Shown here in pieces: positions 1 through 8,440 of a stretch of 64,000 nt of DNA. The DNA comes from Meishania sp964351985 (GTDB taxonomy: Bacteria; Bacteroidota; Bacteroidia; Flavobacteriales; Flavobacteriaceae): NCBI GenBank assembly GCA_964351985.1, contig CAYGPR010000012.1, positions 1 through 64,000 of the forward strand, in the 5' to 3' direction. The notes under the pieces are model-generated. The model had not been told where the DNA came from. It did no database searches and saw nothing but the letters and a program-made list of their open reading frames with translations. The position numbers and the translations under genes were made by a program. Every line of letters starts with the position of its first letter. The first letter of the stretch is position 1.

Positions 1-2129
1 TGGGGCAACCGCTTAAAAACAAAAGTATAATTACTCGAAAGATAAGAGTAGCTCACCCAGGTATTCAGGTTTTTGAATTGTTTTCTGATCAATAGATCTA
101 CGCCCATTGCATTGTAGCCTCCAATACCCGTCTCGAACTCGTATTGGTTCTGAAAACCTTGGCTTGACGCAGTTATTCCATTGACGTCTTTATAATATCC
201 GACCAGATTTACAAGCCATCCCTTATCGACGAAACTCAGCCCAGCAGATACCTGTTTGCCAATAATCACGGGAATACTTTCTACATCGTCTACTTGTGTC
301 TCGACATCGTTAGACAACCGCCATCTGCGCTTTTCAATTCCTAAAAAGTCGTTTTGCAAATTGATGATCTGTGAGGTGTTCTGATGTTTGAATTCCCCAA
401 GTATTTCCAGATTAAAAGAATTTAAAAATCGTTGGTTAAAACTAACGCGCGGCTCCAACAGATGTCTTTTGAACTTGTCAAGATAATTGTATCGCACCCC
501 TGCATTCAAAGTGGTCATTTTATCTTTCGAAACATAGCCTAATTGGGTAAATCCTGCATGTGTTCTAAGCACCTCTGCTTCTAGGCTTTTAAAACGTGGA
601 TTATCGATGCTATCCAAATTGGTTACTTTGCTGTCAACGTATTGATAGCCGACTTTTAACCGCCATTCATCGGTAAGTTGATACTGACTTTCCAACTTTA
701 CACCGGTTTCCGAAACCGAATTTTTTTGTGTAAACCTCTGGTTGTCCAGAATATTGGCATTGGAGGCGTTTAGGGTATAATCAGTTTCATAGATATGGAA
801 CGAAGTTCTAAGCCGGTCTGTCCAAGTGCGATGGTATTGCAATCCGCCTGCAATGCTATTTTGGGCCACGCTACTTCTCCTTGATTCTTCGACCCCGCCA
901 ACGGTCGCATTTTCATTGAAGATCAATTCATTATTGGCATTGATAAAGTTCAGTTGAATTTCGTCTTTCTCTGAAGGCTGGTACAGCCAACGTAACGAAT
1001 GGTCGTAAAAATCGAATTCAAGATCGGTATTGGCCTTCGATTCAGCTTCGGTATCTTGTCTAATTCGCTTAGAATAGGCCGTATAGGTAGGTGATTCTAC
1101 AAAATTGCTGATACCCTTTCTAGCGGCAACCTGTATAGAAGATTTTTTACCTAACGGAGCATCCACAAAGGCATTGGCATCCAAAAAATTAAAGGCAACG
1201 TTTCCTTGAAATTTAGAAGTAATTTCCTTGTCCGTTTCCATGGCGATGGTACCTGAAACCCCATCAGTATACGAAACAGGTGTCCCGTTTTTCCGTAGGC
1301 TGACCTTTTGGGTTATTTGAGGGTTGTACATTGAGATGAGTCCGAAAAAATGTCCTGATTGATACATCTTTATCCCATCCCAAAGAATCAGGTTCTGGTC
1401 GTTCGTGCCACCCCTAATATTAATGTCGGATACGGTTTCATTAATACTTTGAATGCCCGGAAAGGCCTGAACGGACTGCAGCACGTCGGTCTCTATCAAG
1501 CCGGGCAATATGCTGAAGCGATCAAAATCGATTTTGAAAGAACCGTCATTTAGCTTATCAATTCCTCGAATCAAAAAATCCGATAGCACAACTTCGGCCA
1601 GCTGCAATTCATCGGGCACTAGGTAGATAGTGCCACATGTATATTCCTTGAAAAATTGATAGCTTCTGTCCAGCGATTTATAGCCGATGTGCCGTATACT
1701 GATAATGACGTTTTGGGTCTTTGGTTTTAGTTCAAAATACCCGTTTTCATCTGTAATCGTTGAATTTTTACCCCCTTGGACCGTGGCGTTTATAATCGGT
1801 TCTTGTGTATTCTTGTCCTTTAGGTAGCCACACAATTGAGGTTCTGGTTTTTTGACGGAAACAATTTTATCATCCAGCACGGTAAAAATCAATCTGGTTC
1901 GTTCATGGATAAAATGTAGGGATTCGTCAAAGGATAACTCCTTCAAGGGAGGAACCACTTGAATACCATCCACGGTTTCGGAGGCATAATTGAATTGATA
2001 TCCAAATCGGATGTGTAGCTCGTTCAATACCTCGAACAACGGTTTGGCCGATTGGGAATCTTGCGCTGAAACTGTAACAAAATTACAGAGTAGAAAAAGA
2101 AGGATTATATATGATCGAATACGGTTCAC
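1..2129 (-). CDS. FecR-linked TonB-dependent outer membrane receptor, partial (C-terminus beyond window)
   Basis: Outer-membrane active transporter of the iron/glycan-regulatory type; the substrate is unknown. I translated the minus strand directly: the frame stays open from the window edge to a GTG at 2129-2127, followed by a signal peptide (NRIRSYIILLFLL then VSAQD). Next come an STN-like N-terminal segment (about residues 25-90), a carboxypeptidase-regulatory-like beta domain (GYLKDKNTQEPIINATV region), a plug with INIRGGTNDQNLILWDGI, and then barrel strands running off the window. The frame also stays open upstream to a stop at about 2198 with no ATG, so the GTG start is the best choice but not certain. 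It lies 190 bp downstream of fecR in the same direction. The STN domain and the adjacent sigma/FecR pair suggest transcriptional signalling on ligand binding. Family confidence is high; the start is moderate. Confidence 0.9.
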   Translation of the reverse strand, partial: MNRIRSYIILLFLLCNFVTVSAQDSQSAKPLFEVLNELHIRFGYQFNYASETVDGIQVVPPLKELSFDESLHFIHERTRLIFTVLDDKIVSVKKPEPQLCGYLKDKNTQEPIINATVQGGKNSTITDENGYFELKPKTQNVIISIRHIGYKSLDRSYQFFKEYTCGTIYLVPDELQLAEVVLSDFLIRGIDKLNDGSFKIDFDRFSILPGLIETDVLQSVQAFPGIQSINETVSDINIRGGTNDQNLILWDGIKMYQSGHFFGLISMYNPQITQKVSLRKNGTPVSYTDGVSGTIAMETDKEITSKFQGNVAFNFLDANAFVDAPLGKKSSIQVAARKGISNFVESPTYTAYSKRIRQDTEAESKANTDLEFDFYDHSLRWLYQPSEKDEIQLNFINANNELIFNENATVGGVEESRRSSVAQNSIAGGLQYHRTWTDRLRTSFHIYETDYTLNASNANILDNQRFTQKNSVSETGVKLESQYQLTDEWRLKVGYQYVDSKVTNLDSIDNPRFKSLEAEVLRTHAGFTQLGYVSKDKMTTLNAGVRYNYLDKFKRHLLEPRVSFNQRFLNSFNLEILGEFKHQNTSQIINLQNDFLGIEKRRWRLSNDVETQVDDVESIPVIIGKQVSAGLSFVDKGWLVNLVGYYKDVNGITASSQGFQNQYEFETGIGGYNAMGVDLLIRKQFKNLNTWVSYSYLSSNYTFVFKRLP

Positions 2130-2319
2130 TAACTTAGAGCCTGACTTGGCCTGATTCTTTAATGGTTTAACGTGTTTTGCTCTTTCCAGGTTAAGTTAAG
2201 CGTAATGTTTTTTTAGGGCAAAAAAAACAAGGCGAACAGTATAATAAGGGGTCTTAAAAGGAAAATTCATCTTTGAACGGGTGGTCTGGATCTTATTTAA
2301 AAGACTTAATGAGGCCACA

Positions 2320-3231
2320 TCATTTGTTTAAGGGGTATATTCTAACCGCATTCCCATTTTCTATTCGATATCCCAAATCCAATGGTTCGCTAATCGATTT
2401 CAACGCATTTTCCAAGCTATCGTGTACAAATCCGCCCGTGAAAAGTTGGTCAGCACTTAAGTTGTTCATTTGGACTTTTACATTGTACTGGCGTTCCAAT
2501 TCAGCCATAACCTCCGATAAAGAAACCCGTTCAAAGCTGCTGACGTTCTTGGTCCATTGTGGGTTTTGATAGGTAGTTTTTCCAAGAGAAGCTTTTCCAT
2601 CTGAAAAACGAAATCGATTTCCTGCGGTAAGTTGCTCCGTGGCGTTCTCGGAGACAACTTTCACAATGCCCTCAAAACATTCAACCTCAAAATAGCTCCC
2701 TCTTTGTTTGACATTGAACTGGGTACCAACTACGCTGACGGTTCCTTCAGAAGTAACCACATCGAATGTAGCACCTTTGGCAACCTTAAAAAAGGCCTCG
2801 CCCGTTAACTGGACTTCCCTTTTATCGTTCCATTTTTTCTTGGAATAGCTTATTTCAGATTGTGCATTGACCACAACAGTAGAGGAATCCGGTAATTCTA
2901 TAGTAGCTTTTTCGCCTGCAAGGGTATTAATTTCTACATCCCCATTAAAAAGAAAGAAATAGGAAAGTGCTAGACCAATAACAAATACGCTTGCAATTCT
3001 TAGGAATGGTTTTACCCAATTCAATTTTCTTACGGGCACGGTCTCTTTTTCAAGCACTGTTCTAAAGGTTTCAAAATCATCGACAGTCGAAAAACCTGAG
3101 GCTTTGAAATACACGGCATTCTCAATGATACCCGTAAGTTCAGGGTAATCGTCAAGTTGTTTAAATGCGTTCATTTCCAACTCGGAAAGCTCATCTGTCA
3201 ACCATTTTTGTATCAAGTATTCCTTATCCAT
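2320..3231 (-). CDS. FecR-family anti-sigma factor
   Basis: Inner-membrane anti-sigma regulator of 303 residues. The cytoplasmic N-terminus (about residues 1-75) has the DUF4880-like start MDKEYLIQKWLTDELSELE. A single membrane helix follows at about 79-95 (IASVFVIGLALSYFFLF), then the periplasmic FecR domain with ATIELPDSSTVVVNAQSEI, GEAFFKV and VVGTQFNV. The C-terminal DUF4974-like region ends in a typical ENALKSISEPLDL segment. In this family the periplasmic part contacts the STN domain of the receptor and the N-terminus holds the ECF sigma factor. The gene is 47 bp downstream of the sigma gene and 190 bp upstream of the receptor, the usual three-gene order. Confidence 0.95.
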   Translation of the reverse strand: MDKEYLIQKWLTDELSELEMNAFKQLDDYPELTGIIENAVYFKASGFSTVDDFETFRTVLEKETVPVRKLNWVKPFLRIASVFVIGLALSYFFLFNGDVEINTLAGEKATIELPDSSTVVVNAQSEISYSKKKWNDKREVQLTGEAFFKVAKGATFDVVTSEGTVSVVGTQFNVKQRGSYFEVECFEGIVKVVSENATEQLTAGNRFRFSDGKASLGKTTYQNPQWTKNVSSFERVSLSEVMAELERQYNVKVQMNNLSADQLFTGGFVHDSLENALKSISEPLDLGYRIENGNAVRIYPLNK

Positions 3232-3278
3232 TGATTTGGCTTCTGATTATATAACAACCAAGGTTGCTTTTTTCCTGA

Positions 3279-3806
3279 TTATTTTAATTTAAAATTTTCC
3301 AATTCTTTTTTTAGGATGCCAAAAGCAGTATAAATGCGGTACTCGACCACCTTACGGGTAACCCCTAACATTTCTGCAATTTCCTCATGTTTCTTGCCTT
3401 CTGCTTTATTCAGCATGAAAGCCGCCCGCTGCTCCTCTGATAGTTTTTCGAGGGCATTTTGATATTTTTGAAAGTACTCCTCCTTTTCCATTAGAAACTC
3501 GGGGGTCTCGTTGCTATGTTCCTGCGGTTTTAATTTTTGATACCGTAGAACAACTTTTTGGTGCTTGACCTCGTTCAGCATCATATTATTGGCCACCGTA
3601 TATAGATAGGATTTTGCCTTGCCTAGGGTAACCTCTTTGCAATGTTCCCAAAGTTTGATGAAGGCTTCCTGGGTCTTATCGTTCGGGTTTAGGCGTTCGC
3701 CGTACTTATAATAAAGGTAGTCGTGCAGGTTTTTTGAGTATTTGTTATAAATGCCCGAAAAGACATGTTGTTGGCAAATATCTTCATGTAGTTCTTTTTT
3801 TGACAA
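3279..3806 (-). CDS. ECF RNA polymerase sigma factor, FecI-like
   Basis: A 175-residue sigma-70 family protein of the extracytoplasmic-function class. Region 2 covers about residues 15-90 (NKYSKNLHDYLYYKYG, KTQEAFIKLWEH, KSYLYTVANNMMLNEVKH). Region 4 covers about 115-170 (LSEEQRAAFMLNKAEGKKHEEIAEMLGVTRKVVEYRIYTA in two halves), a clear helix-turn-helix. It leads the fecR-receptor transcription unit. The gene is divergent from the lipoprotein triplet at 3922 with a 115 bp A/T-rich gap, so that set is a possible but untested additional target. Release from the FecR protein is the expected activation mechanism. Confidence 0.95.
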   Translation of the reverse strand: MSKKELHEDICQQHVFSGIYNKYSKNLHDYLYYKYGERLNPNDKTQEAFIKLWEHCKEVTLGKAKSYLYTVANNMMLNEVKHQKVVLRYQKLKPQEHSNETPEFLMEKEEYFQKYQNALEKLSEEQRAAFMLNKAEGKKHEEIAEMLGVTRKVVEYRIYTAFGILKKELENFKLK

Positions 3807-3921
3807 GGCTTTGAATTTTATGCTGTTAAATGTAGAAATAAATTTTTTTAAAATTTTTCAGGAGTTTTCAGAAGTTGATTGTTTTAGTAGCAAACCCCAT
3901 TAATCGAAATATTATTTTATT

Positions 3922-5358
3922 ATGCAAAAGTCCCTTAAAATAGTAACCATCATCCTATCGCTTGTTTTACTCAACTTTAGCTGTAGACAAGAGGAATTTG
4001 AATATTTTCCACCAGAGGAGCAACAAACCTTGGCCAATTCAATGGTCGCGGACCTACTTGAAAGAACGGCCTTGAACGACGGCTCTATCGATAACATAAT
4101 TGATAAATCAAATTGTTTTACGGTTAAATTGCCTGTTATAGTCAAAGTCAATGGAACCGACCTTCTTGTGGACACTGAGGATGACTACATCAATATAGAG
4201 GCCATTTTTGAAGCATCGGATGATGATATCGATGATCTGGAAATTCAATTTCCCATAGAAATAATATTAACTGATTTTACCAATGTCCTAGTTGTCGATC
4301 AAGCTGAATTCGATTCTTTTTCTGCCAGTTGTAACGGCGAGAATGTGGTGGATGACGATATTGAATGTTTGGATATTCAATATCCTATAACCGCATCTAT
4401 TTTCAACCAAACAACCGAGGTTTTTGACAACCGTTCCATTACAAGCGATTCACAGCTCTATAACTTTATCGATGATTTAGAAAATGATGATATCGTTGAT
4501 ATCAGCTTTCCTATAGATGTTGTCTTGGCGGATGGAACCGGAATAAGTATTGGTAGTTTAATCCAATTAGAAGAAGTTATCGATAATGCCAAGGATAGTT
4601 GTGACGAGGATGATGATTACGACTATAACGATGACGACTGCGACAACTGCACTACAAACCAACTTGCCGATTTAATAACAAGCTGTACGAATTGGAAGGT
4701 CGATAAACTAGAACGTAACGACCAAGACCTTGAAGATAATTATTCAGGATATCAATTCAATTTCGCAGCCGATGGAACATTGACCGCTGCAAACAATAGT
4801 AATTCCTTTTCCGGGACATGGGAAAGTAGCGGTTCGGCCAATAGCATTGCCTTTGCCCTGAATATTCCAAATTTAAGTGACTTCAACGCCAATTGGAACC
4901 TCCATGAAATAGAACAGACTGGTGGAGAGAACCAAATTGATTTTCGATTGGGCGACGACCGTTTACGCTTCGAGAGTAATTGTTCAACTGGTGGCAATGG
5001 TGGTGATGGAGACGGTTCTGGAAATACAGGAACCCTAGCATCAATCTTGTCCGACGGCCTCTGGGTGGTAGGTTCTTATACTGAAGATGCTGAGGATCAA
5101 ACCAGTAATTACAGTGGGTACACATTCAATTTTAATAGTGATGGTACCGCAGTTGCCGATAACAGTAGTATTACTAACGGTACTTGGAGCCCACAAAATT
5201 CAGACAGTGAACTTCTTTTGAATTTTGGGACTGCGGCGCCCTTAGACGAATTCGATGATACTTGGGATGTGATTTCTGTAACCGACACACAGGTAGAATT
5301 ACGAGACGTTAGCGGTGGTAATGGAGGAACAGATACATTAATTCTTAGCAAACAATAA
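3922..5358 (+). CDS. Acidic modular lipoprotein (two N-terminal repeats plus domains B and A)
   Basis: Unrecognised secreted lipoprotein of 478 residues. The signal peptide ends in the lipobox LNFSC (Cys21), so SpII export is expected. Residues about 48-125 and 129-230 look like two divergent copies of one unit: each begins at a Cys, carries an FPIEIILTD- or FPIDVVLAD-like core and ends in SC. After a very acidic DEDDDYDYNDDDCDNC stretch comes domain B (4639-4983), bracketed by cysteines and containing WKVDKLERNDQDLEDNYSGY and NWNLHEIE. A Gly-rich linker leads to domain A (about 5035-5355), ending in VSGGNGGTDTL. Both A and B recur in the next two genes. The GYxFxFxxDGT pattern resembles lipocalin-like beta structures, but this is only an impression. 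Likely surface or periplasmic; function unknown. Confidence 0.75.
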   Translation: MQKSLKIVTIILSLVLLNFSCRQEEFEYFPPEEQQTLANSMVADLLERTALNDGSIDNIIDKSNCFTVKLPVIVKVNGTDLLVDTEDDYINIEAIFEASDDDIDDLEIQFPIEIILTDFTNVLVVDQAEFDSFSASCNGENVVDDDIECLDIQYPITASIFNQTTEVFDNRSITSDSQLYNFIDDLENDDIVDISFPIDVVLADGTGISIGSLIQLEEVIDNAKDSCDEDDDYDYNDDDCDNCTTNQLADLITSCTNWKVDKLERNDQDLEDNYSGYQFNFAADGTLTAANNSNSFSGTWESSGSANSIAFALNIPNLSDFNANWNLHEIEQTGGENQIDFRLGDDRLRFESNCSTGGNGGDGDGSGNTGTLASILSDGLWVVGSYTEDAEDQTSNYSGYTFNFNSDGTAVADNSSITNGTWSPQNSDSELLLNFGTAAPLDEFDDTWDVISVTDTQVELRDVSGGNGGTDTLILSKQ

Positions 5359-5397
5359 TAAATATTAAAGCCCTTAATAACAATTAAATAAAAAGAC

Positions 5398-6306
5398 ATG
5401 AAAAAGAATAATTTAGTTTACGGATTAGTTTTGGCAGCGGTACTCTTTACCTCATGCTCCAAAGACGCTAATGACAGTGTAGATTTTGCGAACCTCCAGG
5501 CTGATGTTGAAACAATCACCAACAATGTTTCTACCGGTTCTTGGGTCATCACTAATTTTATCGATTCCGGCAAAAATGAGACCGGCGATTTTACCGGCTA
5601 CGGATTCTCGTTCAATTCGGATGGAAGTCTGGTGGCGGATAATGGCAGCAAAACGGAAACGGGCACTTGGTCGATTACCATAGATAGCAACTCGAATGAT
5701 GATTCAAGTAGCAGTTCCAACGATGATAACTCCAGCAGTAGTTCAAACGACGATTGTAACAATTGCAGTGTTTCCCAGTTGACCGATGTCTTGACGGCAT
5801 GTTCGGGCTGGTACGTTGACAAGCTTGAGCTGAACGACAATGACCTGGAAGATAACTTGAACGGATACAGTTTTGATTTCTCCACAGACGGTACCATGAG
5901 CGTAACATGGAATGGTAATAACTATGCAGGTACATGGGCTGCCACAGGTAGCGGCAATAATATTCAGGTGGTGTTAACCATATCTGATATAAGTGACTTG
6001 GAGGCCACTTGGACCCTTCATGAAATCGAATTGGAAAATGGCGAATCGAAAGTTGATATGCGCATCGGTGGCGATGATCGCGTACGATTTAAGAATAATT
6101 GCACCATAGGTAATTTCTCAGGCGGTTCTTCCTCTGGGAGCACTTCAGGCGATATCGATTTTAATATCTTCTTCGCCTCCCCAGCAGACTTTGCGGAACT
6201 TACTGAAGATTGGGATATCATTTCACATACCGCTTCTAAAATCGAACTCAAACATGTTAGCGGAGGAAATGGTGGAACTGACCTGTTGACCTTTGAAAAA
6301 CAATAA
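5398..6306 (+). CDS. Modular lipoprotein with domain B nested inside domain A
   Basis: A 302-residue paralog of its neighbours, 39 bp downstream of the previous gene. The signal peptide ends in a LFTSC lipobox. The first half of domain A (TGSWVITNFIDSG to GTWSIT, about 5530-5682) is followed by a low-complexity Ser/Asn/Asp linker (5683-5754), complete domain B (Cys at 5755 to Cys at 6102; SGWYVDKLELNDNDLEDN), a Gly/Ser linker (6103-6150), and then the second half of domain A (DIDFNIFFASPADF to VSGGNGGTDLL, 6151-6303). In the third gene the two A halves are separated only by a Ser/Asp linker, so B appears inserted at that loop. Function unknown; probably surface-exposed or periplasmic. Confidence 0.75.
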   Translation: MKKNNLVYGLVLAAVLFTSCSKDANDSVDFANLQADVETITNNVSTGSWVITNFIDSGKNETGDFTGYGFSFNSDGSLVADNGSKTETGTWSITIDSNSNDDSSSSSNDDNSSSSSNDDCNNCSVSQLTDVLTACSGWYVDKLELNDNDLEDNLNGYSFDFSTDGTMSVTWNGNNYAGTWAATGSGNNIQVVLTISDISDLEATWTLHEIELENGESKVDMRIGGDDRVRFKNNCTIGNFSGGSSSGSTSGDIDFNIFFASPADFAELTEDWDIISHTASKIELKHVSGGNGGTDLLTFEKQ

Positions 6307-6312
6307 GCACAT

Positions 6313-6358
6313 AAATCTGTTAGCATAAAGTGCTTTTAAATTTTATGCTAACAGGTTT
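6313..6358 (+). terminator. Strong intergenic hairpin between second and third lipoprotein genes
   Basis: The arms at 6313-6329 and 6342-6358 pair over 17 positions with one G-U, including a perfect 13 bp core (ctgttagcataaa and its complement). The loop is 12 nt, and the right arm runs into ttttaaaataattt. It looks like an attenuator or intrinsic terminator inside the lipoprotein operon, or an mRNA-end stabiliser. Its right part sits just before the ATG of the next gene at 6372. Confidence 0.6.
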
Positions 6359-6371
6359 TAAAATAATTTCC

Positions 6372-6854
6372 ATGAAGAACAATATTCTAATTAAAACGAT
6401 GGCACTTGTAGCATTTGTGTTTCTTTCTTGTGATAAAGATGACAATTCTAGCGCTGGCGACAATCAAATTGAAATTCAACAGGTTACCAATCTTGTAACT
6501 ACCGGCGCATGGCGCATAACAAGTTTTATCGACTCGGGAAGTGATGAAACCAGCGATTTTAACGGTTACGGTTTTTCATTTAATGCGGATGGCAAGTTGA
6601 TCGCCGAAAATGGCTCCACCACGATAAACGGCACATGGTCCATAACCGATGATAGTAGTAACAGCAGCGATGATGATAGCAATGATGACAGCAGCGATGA
6701 TATTGACTTTAACATCTTTTTTGCTGAGCCTGCAAGCTTTAACGAACTGAGCGAAGATTGGGAAATTGTTTCTCGTAGCGATGCCAAAATTATGCTAATC
6801 GATGTTAGCGGTGGAAACGGAGGGACGGATACATTGACCTTTGAAAAGAACTAG
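6372..6854 (+). CDS. Small lipoprotein consisting of domain A only
   Basis: A 160-residue lipoprotein, the third of the set. I chose ATG 6372 because it begins a clean signal peptide (MKNNILIKTMALVAFVFLSC, lipobox FLSC at Cys20). A longer in-frame GTG at 6330 lies in the loop of the preceding hairpin and adds a non-signal extension. Domain A is seen as two halves: TGAWRITSFIDSG to GTWSIT, and DIDFNIFFAEPASF to VSGGNGGTDTL. They are joined by an almost pure Ser/Asp/Asn linker of about 17 residues. It is closest to the split A domain of the preceding gene. Function unknown. Confidence 0.72.
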   Translation: MKNNILIKTMALVAFVFLSCDKDDNSSAGDNQIEIQQVTNLVTTGAWRITSFIDSGSDETSDFNGYGFSFNADGKLIAENGSTTINGTWSITDDSSNSSDDDSNDDSSDDIDFNIFFAEPASFNELSEDWEIVSRSDAKIMLIDVSGGNGGTDTLTFEKN

Positions 6855-6959
6855 ACTTGGCCAGAGGCAGAGTTGGCCCCAAGAAGATTGCCGGTTCTCT
6901 TTGTTTTGGTGTTTGCCTTTCTTTATAGTTCCCTATATGAAAAAGAAAGGTTTTTGATG

Positions 6960-6990
6960 AACTGCCCCAAGGCAAATTGGGGCAGTTTTA
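6960..6990 (+). terminator. Intrinsic terminator after the lipoprotein operon
   Basis: An 11 bp perfect stem (6960-6970 with 6977-6987; core actgcccca / tggggcagt), a 6-nt loop, then tttta. It lies 105 bp after the stop of the third lipoprotein gene and 44 bp before the Crp/Fnr gene, so it ends the lipoprotein transcript. Confidence 0.8.
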
Positions 6991-7033
6991 ATTTCTATAT
7001 TTATTGTGTCTTATGTAAAAACCTCATGTCATT

Positions 7034-7654
7034 ATGGATATTTCAAAATCACTTTCCTATCTAAACCCAGAGCTTGTATCGCGAATAGAGGAGGAATCTA
7101 TTTTAAAGGAAATTCCAAAGAATACGCAAATACTGCGTGAAGGACAATTTATAAAAGTCATCCCCATTGTTTTAAAAGGCTTGATAAAAGTATATACACG
7201 CTATGAGGATAGGGAACTTTTGTTATACTACATACGTCCTGATGAAAGTTGTATCATGTCCTTTTCGGCCAGTATAAAAAATGAACCTAGCCAGGTTTTT
7301 GCCGAAACCGAAGAAGATACCACAGCCTTATTATTGCCAGTGGCAAAAGTTTCAACATGGATCGAGCAATTTCCGGACATCAACACACTTTTCTTCCAAC
7401 AATACAAACAACGTTACAGTGAACTGTTAGATACGATACACCACGTACTCTTTAATAAGATGGACCAAAGATTGTACGACCATCTTAAGACCAAAACTTC
7501 CGTTAGAAATGAGAATCCGCTGAAGATATCGCACCAGCAGCTGGCCGATGAATTGGGAACTGTAAGGGAGGTCATAAGCAGGGTAATGAAGAAACTGGAG
7601 ATCGAGGGTTTGGTCAAACAACATCAAAACGGTATCGAAATTTTGTTGCTGTGA
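7034..7654 (+). CDS. Crp/Fnr family transcriptional regulator
   Basis: A 206-residue regulator with an N-terminal cyclic-nucleotide-binding-like beta roll (about residues 20-110; ILREGQFIKVIPIVLKGLIKVY, read in two parts) and a C-terminal winged helix (about 150-206). Recognition-helix region: KISHQQLADELGTVREVISRVMKKLE in two parts. There is no cluster of four cysteines, so it is not an iron-sulphur FNR. The effector is unknown; in Bacteroidota such proteins often respond to redox or nitrosative stress. It is followed 52 bp later by a tiny membrane peptide gene and a DUF2892 gene, a pairing that suggests these are its operon partners or targets. Confidence 0.93.
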   Translation: MDISKSLSYLNPELVSRIEEESILKEIPKNTQILREGQFIKVIPIVLKGLIKVYTRYEDRELLLYYIRPDESCIMSFSASIKNEPSQVFAETEEDTTALLLPVAKVSTWIEQFPDINTLFFQQYKQRYSELLDTIHHVLFNKMDQRLYDHLKTKTSVRNENPLKISHQQLADELGTVREVISRVMKKLEIEGLVKQHQNGIEILLL

Positions 7655-7706
7655 CTACGGTCACAGCACAGCTGAAATTACCTAAGTACCTTTGATAAAA
7701 AGAAAC

Positions 7707-7802
7707 ATGAGCAAGAAAGTATTCCAATTTTTATGGGTGTGCCTGATCTGCATAGTAGCTGTCTCGGGTATTGTTCTGGTCTTTCAAAAATTGTCTAACT
7801 AA
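7707..7802 (+). CDS. 31-residue single-pass membrane peptide
   Basis: A small ORF, ATG at 7707 and TAA at 7800-7802. It encodes a short basic N-terminus (MSKKVFQF), one hydrophobic helix (LWVCLICIVAVSGIVLVF) and a short polar tail (QKLSN). It sits between the Crp/Fnr gene (52 bp) and the DUF2892 gene (11 bp) in the same direction, and no other frame competes for the space. The composition is that of a genuine membrane mini-protein, but with 31 residues coding potential cannot be proven from one sequence. Confidence 0.55.
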   Translation: MSKKVFQFLWVCLICIVAVSGIVLVFQKLSN

Positions 7803-7813
7803 AATATATTGAC

Positions 7814-8035
7814 ATGAAAAAAAACATGGGTAACACCGATCGAATCATTCGATTCATTATCGCCGCAATAATTGCGGTATTGTATTTTACGGGAACAATA
7901 GCGGGAACTTTGGGAATAGTGTTGTTGGTACTGGCAGGCGTATTTCTTTTGACAAGCTTTATCAGTTTTTGTCCCTTGTACGCACCTTTCGGAATAAGTA
8001 CCTGTCCGATGAAAAATCAAAGTGCCAAGAACTGA
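7814..8035 (+). CDS. DUF2892 (YgaP-like transmembrane) protein, copy 1
   Basis: A 73-residue inner-membrane protein. It has the family start MGNTDRIIRFIIAAIIAVLY, two closely spaced transmembrane helices, then FISFCPLYAPFGISTCP with two conserved cysteines. DUF2892 domains occur alone or fused to rhodaneses; their biochemical role is not settled, although sulphur or redox chemistry is suspected. A second copy lies at 11503, and the two bracket the DUF4956-HlyD-TolC-like cassette. The start at 7814 is preferred over the internal Met at 7826 because the lysine-rich leader is typical. Confidence 0.88.
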   Translation: MKKNMGNTDRIIRFIIAAIIAVLYFTGTIAGTLGIVLLVLAGVFLLTSFISFCPLYAPFGISTCPMKNQSAKN

Positions 8036-8081
8036 GAATAAAAATCAATTATAACTCCCCGAAGTTCCGATAACATACTTT

Positions 8082-8115
8082 AAGTGGGCTTAAGTATATT
8101 CTTTTGCCCACTTTT
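8082..8115 (+). terminator. Intrinsic terminator after the first DUF2892 gene
   Basis: The arms aagtgggc (8082-8089) and gcccactt (8106-8113) pair perfectly over 8 bp with a 16-nt loop, followed by a short T run (tttt). It lies 47 bp after the stop codon at 8035 and separates the Crp/DUF2892 unit from the DUF4956 cassette. Confidence 0.65.
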
Positions 8116-8440
8116 GCATTTTGGAAATAATCGTGGAAACTTCAAAATCCGACGCCAAGAGCATTGTTTCCTGATGTCTAGATCTTCTGTGGTAACCCTC
8201 TCCCTTTTTTCACATCCTAAAACAATTAAAGTTTTTAAAGCAACTATTTTGCTTTTGTTTTGCATGTGCCAGTTGAGCATATTTAAACTCCCTATAAATC
8301 AGATTATCAAATAGTTAATAAATTATTTCAAAAATGTTAAGGAGTTTTTGAAATATGATTGTTGTATATACAAAGGAGGGCATTCTTCTTATCGGTAAAG
8401 CCTTCTATAGCTATTCATTTTAACCTGTAAACACATAACC
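8116..8440 (+). other. Intergenic region upstream of the DUF4956 cassette
   Basis: 325 bases with no convincing gene. The only plus-strand frame here starts on a GTG inside the terminator and has no family resemblance. The last 100 bases are A/T-rich and presumably hold the promoter of the DUF4956 cassette. I could not identify a confident TTG / TAnnTTTG promoter pair. Confidence 0.5.

Noticed and set aside
6330..6371. GTG start giving a 14-residue extension of the third lipoprotein
   Set aside because: The GTG is in the hairpin loop, and the ATG at 6372 starts a perfect lipoprotein signal peptide.
6873..7064. 63-residue frame spanning the lipoprotein-operon terminator
   Set aside because: It runs through the terminator hairpin and into the Crp/Fnr gene in another frame.
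8084..8314. 76-residue plus-strand frame
   Set aside because: Starts on a GTG within the terminator, has no domain or signal logic, and the composition looks random.
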